This document shows positions 26,547 through 36,039 of a stretch of DNA of 64,000 nt, piece by piece; position 1 is the first letter of the stretch; every line of letters starts with the position of its first letter. The notes beneath the pieces are model-generated. The model ran no database searches. It saw only the letters and a list, made by a program, of their open reading frames with translations, and was not told the DNA's origin. The translations under genes were made by a program, and so were the position numbers. The stretch comes from DASZTV01 sp035550655 (GTDB taxonomy: Bacteria; Actinomycetota; Actinomycetes; JAFAQI01), in the NCBI GenBank assembly GCA_035550655.1, contig DASZOU010000027.1, positions 62,001-126,000 on the forward strand. Reading direction: 5' to 3'.

Positions 26547-27965
26547 TCAGTGAGCGGCCTCGTCGCGGGCATGCACTGGCAGCCGGAAGACGAGCAGAAA
26601 CGCGGCGGCAATCGGGAGTAGACACGACCACGCCGTGACCCGCAGCGCGTCGGCCGGCGGATGGTGGCCGAACGTCGAGAAGAAGATCGTCCCGAGCACC
26701 GCCACCCCGAGCGACGTCGACAGCTGCTGAACCGCCTCCATGACACCCGAGGCAGACCCGACCTCCTCCATGGTCACGCTGGTCAGGATGAACTGGAAGA
26801 GCTGGCCGAAGCTGGCGCCGAGCCCGGCGCCGATGAAGAGCAGACCCGGGAGGAGGTCCCAGCTCGTTGCGTGACCCCTGACGGTGAGCGTCGCTGCAAG
26901 ACCAGCGGTGCCTGCCCCGATGAGGGCGACCCCGATGTGAAGCAGGTGCCGCCCGAAGCGGGCGACCAGCGCGGTCGACACCACCATCCCGATGATCATC
27001 CCGACAACCATCGGGGTGAGGGTCAAGCCGGCATGAATCGGCGACCAACCCTCGCCGAGCTGCCCGTACAGCGACACGCAGAGCAGCAGCCCGCCGAACG
27101 CGCCGAACAACGCGAGGATGACGGCAACGCCGGAGAGGTACGTCCGGTTGGTCAGCAGCGACGGCTCGATCAGCGGGTTGCCGCCCGGCCGGCCTTCGTA
27201 GCGGACGAAGCCGGCCAACAGAAGCACGCCGGAGACCAGCAGCACGAAACACCACGCGGGCCAGCCTGCGGACCGGCCCTGGATCAGCGGAAAGATCAGG
27301 GCAACGAGGGCGAGCCCGACCAGCGTTACACCGCCGAAGTCGAGCTTCACGCCGGGGTGGCTTGCGCCGCGCGGCAACGAGCGCACGGCGGCCGGAAACG
27401 CCAGTACGCCGATCGGCACGTTGATGAGAAACACCAGCCGCCAGCCGATGCCCCAGAGATCGGCGTCGATGAGGGCGCCGGCGAGGACGGGCGCGGCGAG
27501 CATCGGAAGCCCGGTCGCCGGACCGAACATCCCCATCGCCTTGCCGAGCTCCTCGTCATCGAAGACCTGCTTCATCAGGCCGAAGCCCTGCGGAATCATC
27601 AGCGCCCCGAACGCGCCCTGCAGTGCTCTGAGTGCGACGAGCACGCCGATTTCCGGTGCAAGGGCACACGCCGCGGAGAAGAGCGTGAACCCCGCCGAAC
27701 CGATCAAGAACAGCCGCCGCCGGCCATAGATGTCGCCGAGCCGCGCTCCGGCGATCAGCAGGACCGCGAAGGCGAGGGTGTACCCCGCGCTCAACCACTG
27801 GATGGTGTCCGCGCCACCGCCGAGATCGCGATGAATCGCGGGAGCCGCGACATTGACGATGGTCGCGTCGAGGACGTCCATGAGGTTCGCCGCCAACACG
27901 ACGGCGGCGACGACCCAGCGCAGCCGGTAGGCCGCGACAGGAGCTGCGGTCGCCGTGTTGCTCAT
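26547..27965 (-). CDS. DHA2-type MFS exporter
   Basis: The 472-aa membrane protein has about 14 hydrophobic segments. LMDVLDATIVNVAAPAI is helix 1 with motif D1. GARLGDIYGRRRLFLIGS is the loop 2-3 signature, and ATGLPMLAAPVLAGAL the antiporter motif. The ATG at 27965 removes an unsupported upstream extension and gives the usual short N-terminus. It is divergent from a methyltransferase gene with 57 bp between start codons. It probably exports a drug or a small metabolite. Confidence 0.88.
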   Translation of the reverse strand: MSNTATAAPVAAYRLRWVVAAVVLAANLMDVLDATIVNVAAPAIHRDLGGGADTIQWLSAGYTLAFAVLLIAGARLGDIYGRRRLFLIGSAGFTLFSAACALAPEIGVLVALRALQGAFGALMIPQGFGLMKQVFDDEELGKAMGMFGPATGLPMLAAPVLAGALIDADLWGIGWRLVFLINVPIGVLAFPAAVRSLPRGASHPGVKLDFGGVTLVGLALVALIFPLIQGRSAGWPAWCFVLLVSGVLLLAGFVRYEGRPGGNPLIEPSLLTNRTYLSGVAVILALFGAFGGLLLCVSLYGQLGEGWSPIHAGLTLTPMVVGMIIGMVVSTALVARFGRHLLHIGVALIGAGTAGLAATLTVRGHATSWDLLPGLLFIGAGLGASFGQLFQFILTSVTMEEVGSASGVMEAVQQLSTSLGVAVLGTIFFSTFGHHPPADALRVTAWSCLLPIAAAFLLVFRLPVHARDEAAH

Positions 27966-28009
27966 GTCGTGCAAGCAGCCTAGTTGCGCAGTCCGCGCGC
28001 AAAGCGCCA

Positions 28010-28015
28010 TAAGGT
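28010..28015 (+). promoter_or_regulatory. -10 box of a leaderless promoter
   Basis: TAAGGT lies 7 nt before the GTG at 28023, so the methyltransferase mRNA probably starts at its start codon. A TTGCGC at 27984-27989 is a weak, too distant -35 candidate. Confidence 0.45.
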
Positions 28016-28022
28016 CATTCGC

Positions 28023-28667
28023 GTGGAAGACCCCGCGGCGGTCGCGCCGGTACGCATCGACCCGGCTCGCAAGAAGGTCGCTGACGACGCGAAGGGCTTC
28101 ATGCCCGAGGACGAGGCGGAGGCGCTGTACGACGCGGCCTGGGCCATGGCGCCGTACGGTCCGATCCTCGAGGTCGGGACGTACTGCGGGAAGTCCGCGA
28201 CCTGGCTCGGCGCGGCAGCCGAGGCTCGCGGCGGGCGCGTCGTCACCGTCGACCATCACCGCGGCTCGGAGGAGAACCAGGCGGGCTGGGAGCACCACGA
28301 CGCCGAGCTCGTCGACCCGTCGACCGGGTTGATGGACACGCTGCCGTTCTTCCGCAAGACGATGCACGCGGCGGGCCTCGAGGACGTCGTGACGGCGGTG
28401 ATCGCGAAGAGCCCCACCGCCGCCGCCCTCTGGTCGACGCCGCTCGCCATGCTGTTCATCGACGGCGGCCACGCCGAGGAGCACGCGCAGGCCGACTACG
28501 TGAACTGGTCAGCGTTCGTGATGGCCGACGGCGTCCTCGCCATCCACGACGTGTTCCCTGACCCGAAGGACGGCGGACAGGCTCCGTTTCACATCTACCA
28601 GCGGGCGCTGGGCGACGGCTTCCGCGAAGTCCGCGTCGTGGGCAGCTTGCGCCTCCTGCGCCGCTGA
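28023..28667 (+). CDS. Class I SAM-dependent methyltransferase (CmcI/TylF-like)
   Basis: The 214-aa protein has a Rossmann methyltransferase fold. Motif I is ILEVGTYCGKSATWLG near residue 43. GRVVTVDHHRGSEENQ is the post-I strand. MLFIDGGHAEEHAQADY contains the Asp and His typical of metal-assisted O-methyltransferases of the Methyltransf_24 group, and VLAIHDVFPDP follows. A leaderless GTG start is supported by a -10 box at 28010-28015. The substrate is unknown. Confidence 0.8.
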   Translation: MEDPAAVAPVRIDPARKKVADDAKGFMPEDEAEALYDAAWAMAPYGPILEVGTYCGKSATWLGAAAEARGGRVVTVDHHRGSEENQAGWEHHDAELVDPSTGLMDTLPFFRKTMHAAGLEDVVTAVIAKSPTAAALWSTPLAMLFIDGGHAEEHAQADYVNWSAFVMADGVLAIHDVFPDPKDGGQAPFHIYQRALGDGFREVRVVGSLRLLRR

Positions 28668-28668
28668 C

Positions 28669-29061
28669 TCAGGAAAGCGTGCCTTCGTAGAGAGCGTCGA
28701 TGACGCGGGTCACGCTGTCGGTGCGCTTCAGGTCGACGACCCCACGCATCTCGAGGATCTCGAGCAGCGGGTACAGCGTGTCGAACATCGCCCAGATCCG
28801 CTGGTGCTCCGCGGCGGTCATCGGCAACGACGACGTGATCGGGCGGCGTGACACCGCGCCGGCCCGGTCGACGTCAACCTTCACCTGCCGCGTCACCGTG
28901 CCCCAGAACCCGAGCAGCGTCTCCATGCCCTTGTCGTCGGGGATCCGGCCATCGCTGCGCAGCCGGTCCATCGACTTCATCACGACCTGCATGTAGTCGA
29001 GGAACTGCCGCCCGTCGTCCGGAAGGTAGGGCTGCGTGGTGAAGACCTGCTCGGGTGACAT
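28669..29061 (-). CDS. Hypothetical helical protein
   Basis: The 130-aa product is mostly alpha-helical (DYMQVVMKSMDRLRSDG, ETLLGFWGTVTRQVKVDVD, then a helix rich in Leu and Glu). It has no signal peptide or membrane segment. It is convergent with the methyltransferase gene, with 1 bp between stop codons. The glycosyltransferase operon lies 78 bp upstream on the same strand, so it may be its last gene. No family was recognised. Confidence 0.6.
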   Translation of the reverse strand: MSPEQVFTTQPYLPDDGRQFLDYMQVVMKSMDRLRSDGRIPDDKGMETLLGFWGTVTRQVKVDVDRAGAVSRRPITSSLPMTAAEHQRIWAMFDTLYPLLEILEMRGVVDLKRTDSVTRVIDALYEGTLS

Positions 29062-29139
29062 GCCCGCGAGCCTCCTACGCCGTGGCCGCGAGCGAAAGGG
29101 ACGTACTCGTACCGTCGGCGCCGACTTGTGTCAGCGCCG

Positions 29140-30210
29140 TCAGCGGCGAGCCGGCGCTTCGCACCCGCAGGCTTCGGTCTCGATCCGCACCGGCAGGGGC
29201 AGGTCGTCCGCGCGGAAGATGCCACTGGCTGGTGACGTCCGCGACAACGCGTCGGCGGCGAGCACCACCGCCGCGGCCGTCCAGGTCGACTGCTCCGCAG
29301 GCCAGTTGACCTTGGCCTCGAACTGCCAGCCGGTCCAGTACGACCCGTCCTCGTGGCGCATGTGCTGGATGTCGGAGTACAGCTGGTGCGCCTCGTCGTT
29401 CATGTCGACGGTGTCGAGCGCCATCACGCACTCGGCGGACTCCGCGCCGGTGACCCACGGCTCGTCGTCGACGCAACGGATTCCCAGGCCGGGAACCACG
29501 TAGCGATCCCACCGGGAGCGGAAGCGCTCCTGCGCCGCCGCGCCTCGAAGCGCGCCACCGAGGACCGGGTAGTACCAGTCCATCGAGAAGCGGTCCTTCT
29601 CGGCGAACACGTCCGGGTGCTCGACGATGAGGTGCGCGAGCCGGCCCGCGGCGATCTCCCACTCCGGCTGGGGCTCGTCGAAGTAGTCGGCGAGAGCAAG
29701 GCCGGCGCGGAGTGAGTGGTACGTCGACGAGGATCCCGTCAGCAGCGGCCCGCCGTCGCGCTCCTCGCCCTCCGGCGTGACCGACCACGCGATCTCACCG
29801 CGCTCGCTCGCGAAGGAGGTCACGAAGTCCAGACCCGCCCGCACGTGCGGCCACATCCGCTCGAGCTCGGCGTCGTCCCCGGTGATCAGGTAGTGGTGCC
29901 ATGCGCCGATCGCGATGTAGGCGCACTGGTTGGTCTCGGCGGTCGCGTCCTCGACGACGCCGCCGGTGACCTTCGACGCCCACGAGCCGTCGGCCCGTTG
30001 GGTACGGCGCAGCCACTCGTACGCGCGCGCTACCGGCTCGTCCAGGCCGGCCACGGTCATCGCCATCGCGCCCTCGATGTGGTCCCACGGGTCGCAGTGC
30101 CCGCCGGTGAACCACGGGATCGCGCCGCTCGGCTCCTGGGCGCGCGCGATGGACTCGGCAGTCTCCCGGACCTGCTCGGCGGAGATGATCCCGTCGACCG
30201 AGGGGATCAC
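29140..30210 (-). CDS. Alpha/alpha-toroid protein (prenyltransferase or glycosidase-like repeat fold)
   Basis: The 356-aa protein contains repeated helix-turn-helix hairpins: AYEWLRRTQRADGSWASK, WPHVRAGLDFVTSF, and SYWTGWQFEAKVNWP late in the sequence. Such QxxDGSW-like repeats are typical of terpene-cyclase-type toroids and of six-hairpin glycosidases. The GTG at 30210 follows the methyltransferase stop by 7 bp and avoids overlap. The gene sits third in a glycosyltransferase-methyltransferase-toroid operon, which suggests synthesis or trimming of a glycoconjugate. Catalytic residues cannot be assigned by eye. Confidence 0.7.
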   Translation of the reverse strand: MIPSVDGIISAEQVRETAESIARAQEPSGAIPWFTGGHCDPWDHIEGAMAMTVAGLDEPVARAYEWLRRTQRADGSWASKVTGGVVEDATAETNQCAYIAIGAWHHYLITGDDAELERMWPHVRAGLDFVTSFASERGEIAWSVTPEGEERDGGPLLTGSSSTYHSLRAGLALADYFDEPQPEWEIAAGRLAHLIVEHPDVFAEKDRFSMDWYYPVLGGALRGAAAQERFRSRWDRYVVPGLGIRCVDDEPWVTGAESAECVMALDTVDMNDEAHQLYSDIQHMRHEDGSYWTGWQFEAKVNWPAEQSTWTAAAVVLAADALSRTSPASGIFRADDLPLPVRIETEACGCEAPARR

Positions 30211-30217
30211 CAGCTCG

Positions 30218-30949
30218 CTACGCCGCCGCACTGGAGGCCTTCGCAACCGCCGGCTTGTCCGCATACACCACGAGGCTCTTGCCCATCACGGGATTGAGCA
30301 GCTTCTCCGCGGTCCGCGTCAGCCACGGCGCCGACATGATGTCCCAGACCAGCATCTTGTTGTACAGCCGTGACGGCAGGCTCTCCCGGCCGAAGGTGCA
30401 GTTGAGCCACCAGTACGGCGAGTGCAGGGCGTGCGCGTGGTGCTGGGTGCGCGGCACGACGCCGGCCTCGGTCAGCTTCTGCTTGAGCTGGTCACCGCGG
30501 TAGATCCGGATGTGCCCGCCGGGGACGTGCTGGTACTCGCCCGGCAACGCCCAGTTGACCTGCTCCGGCCACCACCGCGGGACGGTCACCGCGAGCCGGC
30601 CGCCCGGTTTGAGGATCCGCGTGATCTCCGCCATCGCGCGCTCGTCGTCGGGGATGTGCTCCAGCACCTCGGCGACGATCACGGCGTCGAAGGATCCGTC
30701 GGGGAACGGCAACGCCACGATGTCGCCACGCACCACCTGGGCGGAGGCCGTCTCGGGCACCTCGCCGGTGGTGGTCATCGCGTAGAACATCGTCGCGACC
30801 TGACGCAGCTCGTCGAGGCTGTAGTCGCAGGCCACGACCTCGGCGCCGCGGCGGAACAGCTCGAAAGCGTGGCGGCCGCCGCCGCAGCCGAGATCGAGCA
30901 CCCGATCGCCCGGGTGGATCGGGAACTGCTCGAAGTCGACCGTCAGCAT
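30218..30949 (-). CDS. Class I SAM-dependent methyltransferase
   Basis: The 243-aa protein has the standard motifs: VLDLGCGGGRHAFEL (motif I, residues 17-31), VVACDYSLDEL (post-I), FDAVIVAEVLEHIPDD (motif II) and ILKPGGRLAVTVPRWWPE (motif III). A C-terminal basic region with a hydrophobic WWLNC and VWDIMSAPWL might contact the membrane. The ATG shares its A with the stop of the glycosyltransferase gene (TGATG), so the two are coupled. It likely methylates a sugar or lipid made by that enzyme. Confidence 0.88.
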   Translation of the reverse strand: MLTVDFEQFPIHPGDRVLDLGCGGGRHAFELFRRGAEVVACDYSLDELRQVATMFYAMTTTGEVPETASAQVVRGDIVALPFPDGSFDAVIVAEVLEHIPDDERAMAEITRILKPGGRLAVTVPRWWPEQVNWALPGEYQHVPGGHIRIYRGDQLKQKLTEAGVVPRTQHHAHALHSPYWWLNCTFGRESLPSRLYNKMLVWDIMSAPWLTRTAEKLLNPVMGKSLVVYADKPAVAKASSAAA

Positions 30950-32250
30950 CAGCGAGCCGCCTCAGCGGCTCGACGCTCGATCGCCTCCCGGTAGACCTCG
31001 ACCATCGACTCCGCGACGCGGCGCCAGGTGTAGGACGTCTCGATCCGCTTACGACCCGCGATGCCGATCGCCTTGCGGCGGGCGTCGTCGTCGAACAGCG
31101 CGTCGATCGCGTCGGCGAGCTCAGCGGGATCCCCGGGCTTGACGAGGACCGCGGTCTTGCCGTCGGTGCCGACGACCTCGGGCAGCGCCCCGCCGGTGGT
31201 GGCGATCAGCGGCGTGGCGCAGGCCATCGCTTCGACCGCGGGGATCGAGAACCCCTCGTAGAGCGAGGGCACGACGGCGATCTCGGCCGAACCGAGCAGC
31301 TCGGCGATCGCGTCGTTGGACAGGCCGGAGACGAACCGGACGTCGGAGGTCAGGTTCAGGTCCTTGACCGCGCGCGCGACCGGGCCATCGGGGTTGGGCT
31401 TGCCGACGACGACGAGCTCCACGTCATGGCCGGTGCGGACCTTGGCGACGGCCTCGAGCAGCACCTTCACACCCTTGATCGGGGAGTCGGAGCTCGACAC
31501 GGCGACGATGCGGCCCGGGACACGCGGCGCCTTGGGCGGGCGGAAGGTGGCCGTGTCGACGCCGATCGGCACGACCCGCATCACCGACGGATCCACGCCG
31601 AAGTCGCGGGCGATGTCCTGGCCGGAGTTGGTCGAGACCGTCACGATCGAGGACAGCCGGCTCGCGACCTTGCCCTGCATCTTGGTGAAGGCGTACCAGC
31701 GGCGCTTGCCGAGCTTCTGGCGGATGCCCTGGGCGTTAGCGATCTCGACCACCCGGTCCACGCTCACCGGGTGGTGGATCGTCGCGATCAGCGGAAGGAT
31801 CTGCTGGACCTTGAGCATCCCGTAGCCGAGCGTCTGGTTGTCGTGGACGACGTCGAAGTCGCCCGCTCGCGCCTTGAGCAGCCGGGCGGCTCGCAGCGAG
31901 AAGGTCAGCGGCTCCGGGAACCCGCCGGTCCCCATGTGCAGGAACTCGAGCACGTCGATCCAGTCCCGGAACTCCCGCAGCCGGGGCACGCGGAACGGGT
32001 CCGGATCGCGGTAGAGGTCGAGGCTCGCCAGCTTCGACAGCGACGGGCCAGTTCCATCCAGCACCGTGTCGAGCTCCGGGTAGGGCTGGCCGCTGATGAC
32101 CTCGACCTGGTGGCCGAGCTCCACCAGCTCGCGCGAGACATGCCGGACATAGACACCCTGGCCGCCGCAGTGCGGCTTGCTCCGGTAGGAGAGCAGCGCG
32201 ATGCGAAGACGTTCGGGGAAGGAATCAACCACGCGGCTGTCGCACCTCAT
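30949..32250 (-). CDS. GT4-family glycosyltransferase
   Basis: The 433-aa protein is a GT-B fold retaining glycosyltransferase. The N-terminal domain has HCGGQGVYVRHVSREL, a donor-loop glycine-rich motif. The C-terminal domain has AVSSSDSPIKGVKVLLEA and VPSLYEGFSIPAVEAMACATP, the EX7E motif that contacts the nucleotide sugar. The ATG at 32250 gives a short lead-in; a GTG at 32232 is an alternative. It is the first gene of a three- or four-gene operon with a methyltransferase and a toroid protein. Confidence 0.88.
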   Translation of the reverse strand: MRCDSRVVDSFPERLRIALLSYRSKPHCGGQGVYVRHVSRELVELGHQVEVISGQPYPELDTVLDGTGPSLSKLASLDLYRDPDPFRVPRLREFRDWIDVLEFLHMGTGGFPEPLTFSLRAARLLKARAGDFDVVHDNQTLGYGMLKVQQILPLIATIHHPVSVDRVVEIANAQGIRQKLGKRRWYAFTKMQGKVASRLSSIVTVSTNSGQDIARDFGVDPSVMRVVPIGVDTATFRPPKAPRVPGRIVAVSSSDSPIKGVKVLLEAVAKVRTGHDVELVVVGKPNPDGPVARAVKDLNLTSDVRFVSGLSNDAIAELLGSAEIAVVPSLYEGFSIPAVEAMACATPLIATTGGALPEVVGTDGKTAVLVKPGDPAELADAIDALFDDDARRKAIGIAGRKRIETSYTWRRVAESMVEVYREAIERRAAEAAR

Positions 32251-32422
32251 CACGATGGCGCGACAGAAATGCGCGCACGGACCTGCGATCCTATCGAGCC
32301 GGATTCCGAACGACGTTCGGCGGGTCCGAAACGGACAAAACACCCCGGTGAAACCGGTTCCACCTGCTACGGCAGACTTGGCCGCGGCAGGTCCGGGCAG
32401 CGCGACGACGAACAGGAAATGA

Positions 32423-34627
32423 ATGCGGATCGGACGCACGCGAGGCCTGGTCGCGGCCTTCGTCCTGATCCTCGGGCTCGCCGGGTACGTCGGCGAGCCG
32501 CTCGCCTCGGGCGCCACCGCCCCCCAGCTGACTTCCAGCGTGCTGCCCGCGGCGTCGGGGGCGTTGTCGGGTGCGGTCGTCGTCGGACCGGGTGGGGCCT
32601 CGACCGGCTACTACACCAAGGTCTCGCTGATGACCGCCGGCAGCACGCTCAGCTTCGTCAACCTCGACGAACTCGCTCACACGGTGACCTCGGTGGCGCG
32701 CAAGCCCGACGGCACGCCGCTGTTCAACGGCAACGCGCTGCCCGGCAAGACCGTCCAGGTCGAGGGCGCCAGCAAGCTGCCCGCGGGGACCTACCCGTTC
32801 TACTGCCAGTTCCACCCGAACATGACCGGCACGCTGATCGTCGAAGGCAAGGGCAACGGCGGACCGATCAAGCAACCGCCTCCAACCTTTCCGCAGCCGC
32901 TGCGGATCCCGAAGGTCCTGACCGGCTCCCACATCACGATCCCTGTCGAGCAGGCCAATGTCCGGGTGCTGCCGCACGGCCCGAAGACCCAGATGTGGAC
33001 CTACGGCGGCAGCTACCCCGGTCCGACGATCGTGCGGCCGGCGGGTCACCGCACCAGCGTGACGTTCGTGAACAAGCTGCCGCACTACGTAGGCGACATC
33101 ACCGTCCACCTGCACGGCGACCACCACAGCTCCGCGAGTGACGGTCAGCCCGACTCGGACCTGATCAAGCCGGGATCGCGACGTACCTACGTCTATCCGT
33201 TGACCGACCACGGCAAGCCGGAGCCGCCGGCGTTCGACTTCTACCACGACCACCGGATGGGCTTCACCACCCGCAACAACTGGAACGGCATGCAGGGCAT
33301 GTTCGAGGTGACGTCCGCGAAGGAGAAGTCACTTCATCTTCCCTCCGGCAGGTACGACGTGCCGCTGATGGTCAACGACCGCTCCTTCGACAACCTCAAC
33401 CAGCTGACCGAGCCGTTCACGTCGAGCACCTCGCTGCTCGGCGCCAACAGCCCGCCGGGTGACGCGACGGTCGGCTCGGACGTCCTCGTCAACGGCGTCT
33501 ACCGGCCGCACTTCGATGTCAAGGCCCGCAGCTACCGACTCCGCCTGCTCAACGACGCCGCGTTCTCGTCGTACGACTTCGAGCTGACCGGCGGCCTGTC
33601 GTTCACCCAGATCGGGACCGGCGACAGCCTCCTGCCGAAGCCGGTCGTGCGGAAGGACATCGTGCTCGGCCCCGCGCAGCGCGCCGACGTCATCGTCAAC
33701 TTCGCGCACGCCGCGCATCACCGGGTCGTGCTCAAGAGCGTCCCGCGCGTGGGGGGTGCGCCCGAGGCGATCGGGACCCAAATCGCGCCGATCATGCAGT
33801 TCCGGGTGGGTGGACGCACGGCCGATCCGACTCATCTGCAGGCGAAGCTGCCATCGGTGGCGCCGATCAAGGCGGCGAGCGTACCCACCGGTGTCTGGGT
33901 GTTCGGGCTGGGCGGCAGCATCGGATCCGGCCTGACCTGGACCGTGAACGGTGAGGCCTACGACCCGAAGCGAATCGACATGACGGTGCGGCTCGGGTCG
34001 ACCCAGACATGGTTGCTGGTGAACCTCAGCACGATCACCCACTACATCCACATTCATGAGGAGCAGTGGCACACCATCCAGGTGAACGGCTCGCGCCCGC
34101 CGCCCTGGGAGCAGGGGCTCGTCGACACCTGGGAGATCGACCCGGGCCAGTCGGTCGAGGTGGCGGCGAAGGTCACCGACTACACCGGCGTCTTCATGCT
34201 CCACTGCCACATGCTCGACCACGAGGACCACGGCATGATGGCGCAGTTCGCCGTCACGAAGACAGGTTCCTCGAGCCTGCCGCTCGCCCTCCGACGTTCC
34301 GGCTACTACCTCGCCCGCGGTGACGCGACTCCGACAGCGCTCGCGCGGCTGCCGCTGCGCGACGCGCTTCATGTCGCGGCCGACACCGCGGCGGGAGTAC
34401 GGCCGGACGCGCGGATGCGCGCGATGGGCATGGCCGGCATGCAGATGCCGGCCGCCACAGCTACGCGCTCCGCCTCGCCCTGGCCCGCCGTCGTCGCTCG
34501 TCTTGCGCGCACGGCGGGCGTCGGCTTCGCGCTGGCGCAGCTCTGCGCACTCCTCGCGTGGCGGCGCGGCCGTATCCGCCGCCCCCGCTCGCCCGTTGGC
34601 CTCGTCGTACGGTCGGTTCGTTCGTGA
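32423..34627 (+). CDS. Cupredoxin-multicopper oxidase fusion with C-terminal membrane anchor
   Basis: The 734-aa secreted protein begins with a signal peptide. Residues 45-145 form a plastocyanin-like domain with C128, H131 and M134 in FYCQFHPNMTG. A CotA-like multicopper oxidase follows, carrying all four copper motifs: HLHGDHH from H231 minus two, FYHDHRMG, HYIHIHEEQWH and HCHMLDHEDHGMM with the type 1 Cys at 595. A Met-rich stretch (MRAMGMAGMQM) and a membrane helix with a basic tail end the protein. An extra blue-copper domain could feed electrons to the oxidase. Likely roles are oxidation of Cu(I), Mn(II) or phenols at the cell surface. Confidence 0.85.
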   Translation: MRIGRTRGLVAAFVLILGLAGYVGEPLASGATAPQLTSSVLPAASGALSGAVVVGPGGASTGYYTKVSLMTAGSTLSFVNLDELAHTVTSVARKPDGTPLFNGNALPGKTVQVEGASKLPAGTYPFYCQFHPNMTGTLIVEGKGNGGPIKQPPPTFPQPLRIPKVLTGSHITIPVEQANVRVLPHGPKTQMWTYGGSYPGPTIVRPAGHRTSVTFVNKLPHYVGDITVHLHGDHHSSASDGQPDSDLIKPGSRRTYVYPLTDHGKPEPPAFDFYHDHRMGFTTRNNWNGMQGMFEVTSAKEKSLHLPSGRYDVPLMVNDRSFDNLNQLTEPFTSSTSLLGANSPPGDATVGSDVLVNGVYRPHFDVKARSYRLRLLNDAAFSSYDFELTGGLSFTQIGTGDSLLPKPVVRKDIVLGPAQRADVIVNFAHAAHHRVVLKSVPRVGGAPEAIGTQIAPIMQFRVGGRTADPTHLQAKLPSVAPIKAASVPTGVWVFGLGGSIGSGLTWTVNGEAYDPKRIDMTVRLGSTQTWLLVNLSTITHYIHIHEEQWHTIQVNGSRPPPWEQGLVDTWEIDPGQSVEVAAKVTDYTGVFMLHCHMLDHEDHGMMAQFAVTKTGSSSLPLALRRSGYYLARGDATPTALARLPLRDALHVAADTAAGVRPDARMRAMGMAGMQMPAATATRSASPWPAVVARLARTAGVGFALAQLCALLAWRRGRIRRPRSPVGLVVRSVRS

Positions 34628-34650
34628 TCATCCGCAAAGGGGAACCCGTG

Positions 34651-36039
34651 ATGCTGTCCCGCCGAATCCTGCGGCCGAGGCGCGCGCTGAGCGTGCTCGC
34701 GGCACTCGCCGTCGGAACCACTTTCGTGATGGCAGGCGCCTCGTCGGCCGCCCCCAAGGCCAAGCACCACGTGCTGCTGGTCTGCAACGGGACCGTGCAA
34801 TGTCCGGATGCACCGGGAGTGCACTACTACAAGTCGCTCCAGCTCGCGGTGGACCGTGCCGGCAGCGGCGACTACATCCTGGTCTGGCCGGGCCATTACC
34901 AGGAGTCGGTCACGGTGCAGCCGGGCCACGGCCTCAGCCACGATCTCCACATCATCGGGATGAACCGCAACGGGGTCGTGTTCGACGGAAAGAAGACCGG
35001 CGGTTCGGCGGTCCACGTCCTGAACGTGAAGAACACCTGGGTCGAGAACATGACGGGGGAGCACTACCACTCCGGCTCGGCGAACGCGTTCTACTGGACG
35101 GGCGTCGACGGCTACTGGGGCAACTACCTCACTGCCTACGACAACGGCGACTACGGGATCTACGCCTTCGACTCGACCTCGTCCGGCAGCACCCCGGCGA
35201 CGTTCGCCTTCGACTACGGCTCCTGGAACGCCGACAGCGGCATCTACATCGGTGGCTGCCGAGACTGCAACGCGGTGATCACGAACTCGCACTCCGAGTA
35301 CAACCCGCTCGGCTACTCCGGGACCAACGCCGGCGGTGAGCTCTACATCATCAACAGCGAGTGGGACCACAACGCGGCCGGCATCACCCCGAACACGCTG
35401 ACCAGCGAACCGGACCTGCCGCAGTCGGGAGTCTTCATCTCCGACAACTACATCCACGACAACAACCAGAAGAACATCCCCGGCGCCGGCATCACGTCGA
35501 TCGCTCCGGTCGGTGTGGGCGTCGAGCTCGCGGGCGGCCAGGACGACGTCGTCCGCCACAACCTGATCACCAACGAGAAGCACGCCGGCGTGATCATGCA
35601 CTGGCTGTTCACGCCGACGATGAACAACCAGGTGCTGAGCAACACCTTCAAGCACGTGGCCTACGCCGGGAGCCCCGGCGACGCGGACATCGCGAACGAC
35701 ATCACCGGGATCCAGAACTGCTTCGACTACAACGTCGACAGGACCGGCGGACACTCGACGCCCGCGACCGCCGACCCGCCGAACGTCATGGACCTGGAGA
35801 ACTGCGGGCCGTCGAACCCCGGCCGCAAGCAGCTCAAGGGGATCTACGAGATCGGCGACCCGATCGTCAGCATCGAGACACTGCTGAACGCGGCCGGCAT
35901 CACTGAGAAGAAGGACTACAAGGGTCCCGGGCCGCACCCCGAGGCACAGCGGACCATGCCCAACCCGTGCAAGGGCGTCCCCGCCAACGCCTGGTGCCGG
36001 GACGGCCAGCCCGTCTTCAAGGCGCCGGCCCACGACTAG
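34651..36039 (+). CDS. Secreted right-handed parallel beta-helix protein
   Basis: The 462-aa product starts at an ATG with AAAGGGG 8 nt upstream. A signal peptide with the core ALSVLAALAVGTTFVMAGAS ends near residue 30. The body consists of beta-helix coils with many Asn, Gly and Asp turns, such as LQLAVDRAGSGDYILVWPG at the N-terminal cap and SGVFISDNYIHDNNQKN later. This fold occurs in pectate lyase-like and glycan-binding proteins. No catalytic set can be assigned. Its stop overlaps the tesB start by 1 bp. Confidence 0.8.
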   Translation: MLSRRILRPRRALSVLAALAVGTTFVMAGASSAAPKAKHHVLLVCNGTVQCPDAPGVHYYKSLQLAVDRAGSGDYILVWPGHYQESVTVQPGHGLSHDLHIIGMNRNGVVFDGKKTGGSAVHVLNVKNTWVENMTGEHYHSGSANAFYWTGVDGYWGNYLTAYDNGDYGIYAFDSTSSGSTPATFAFDYGSWNADSGIYIGGCRDCNAVITNSHSEYNPLGYSGTNAGGELYIINSEWDHNAAGITPNTLTSEPDLPQSGVFISDNYIHDNNQKNIPGAGITSIAPVGVGVELAGGQDDVVRHNLITNEKHAGVIMHWLFTPTMNNQVLSNTFKHVAYAGSPGDADIANDITGIQNCFDYNVDRTGGHSTPATADPPNVMDLENCGPSNPGRKQLKGIYEIGDPIVSIETLLNAAGITEKKDYKGPGPHPEAQRTMPNPCKGVPANAWCRDGQPVFKAPAHD

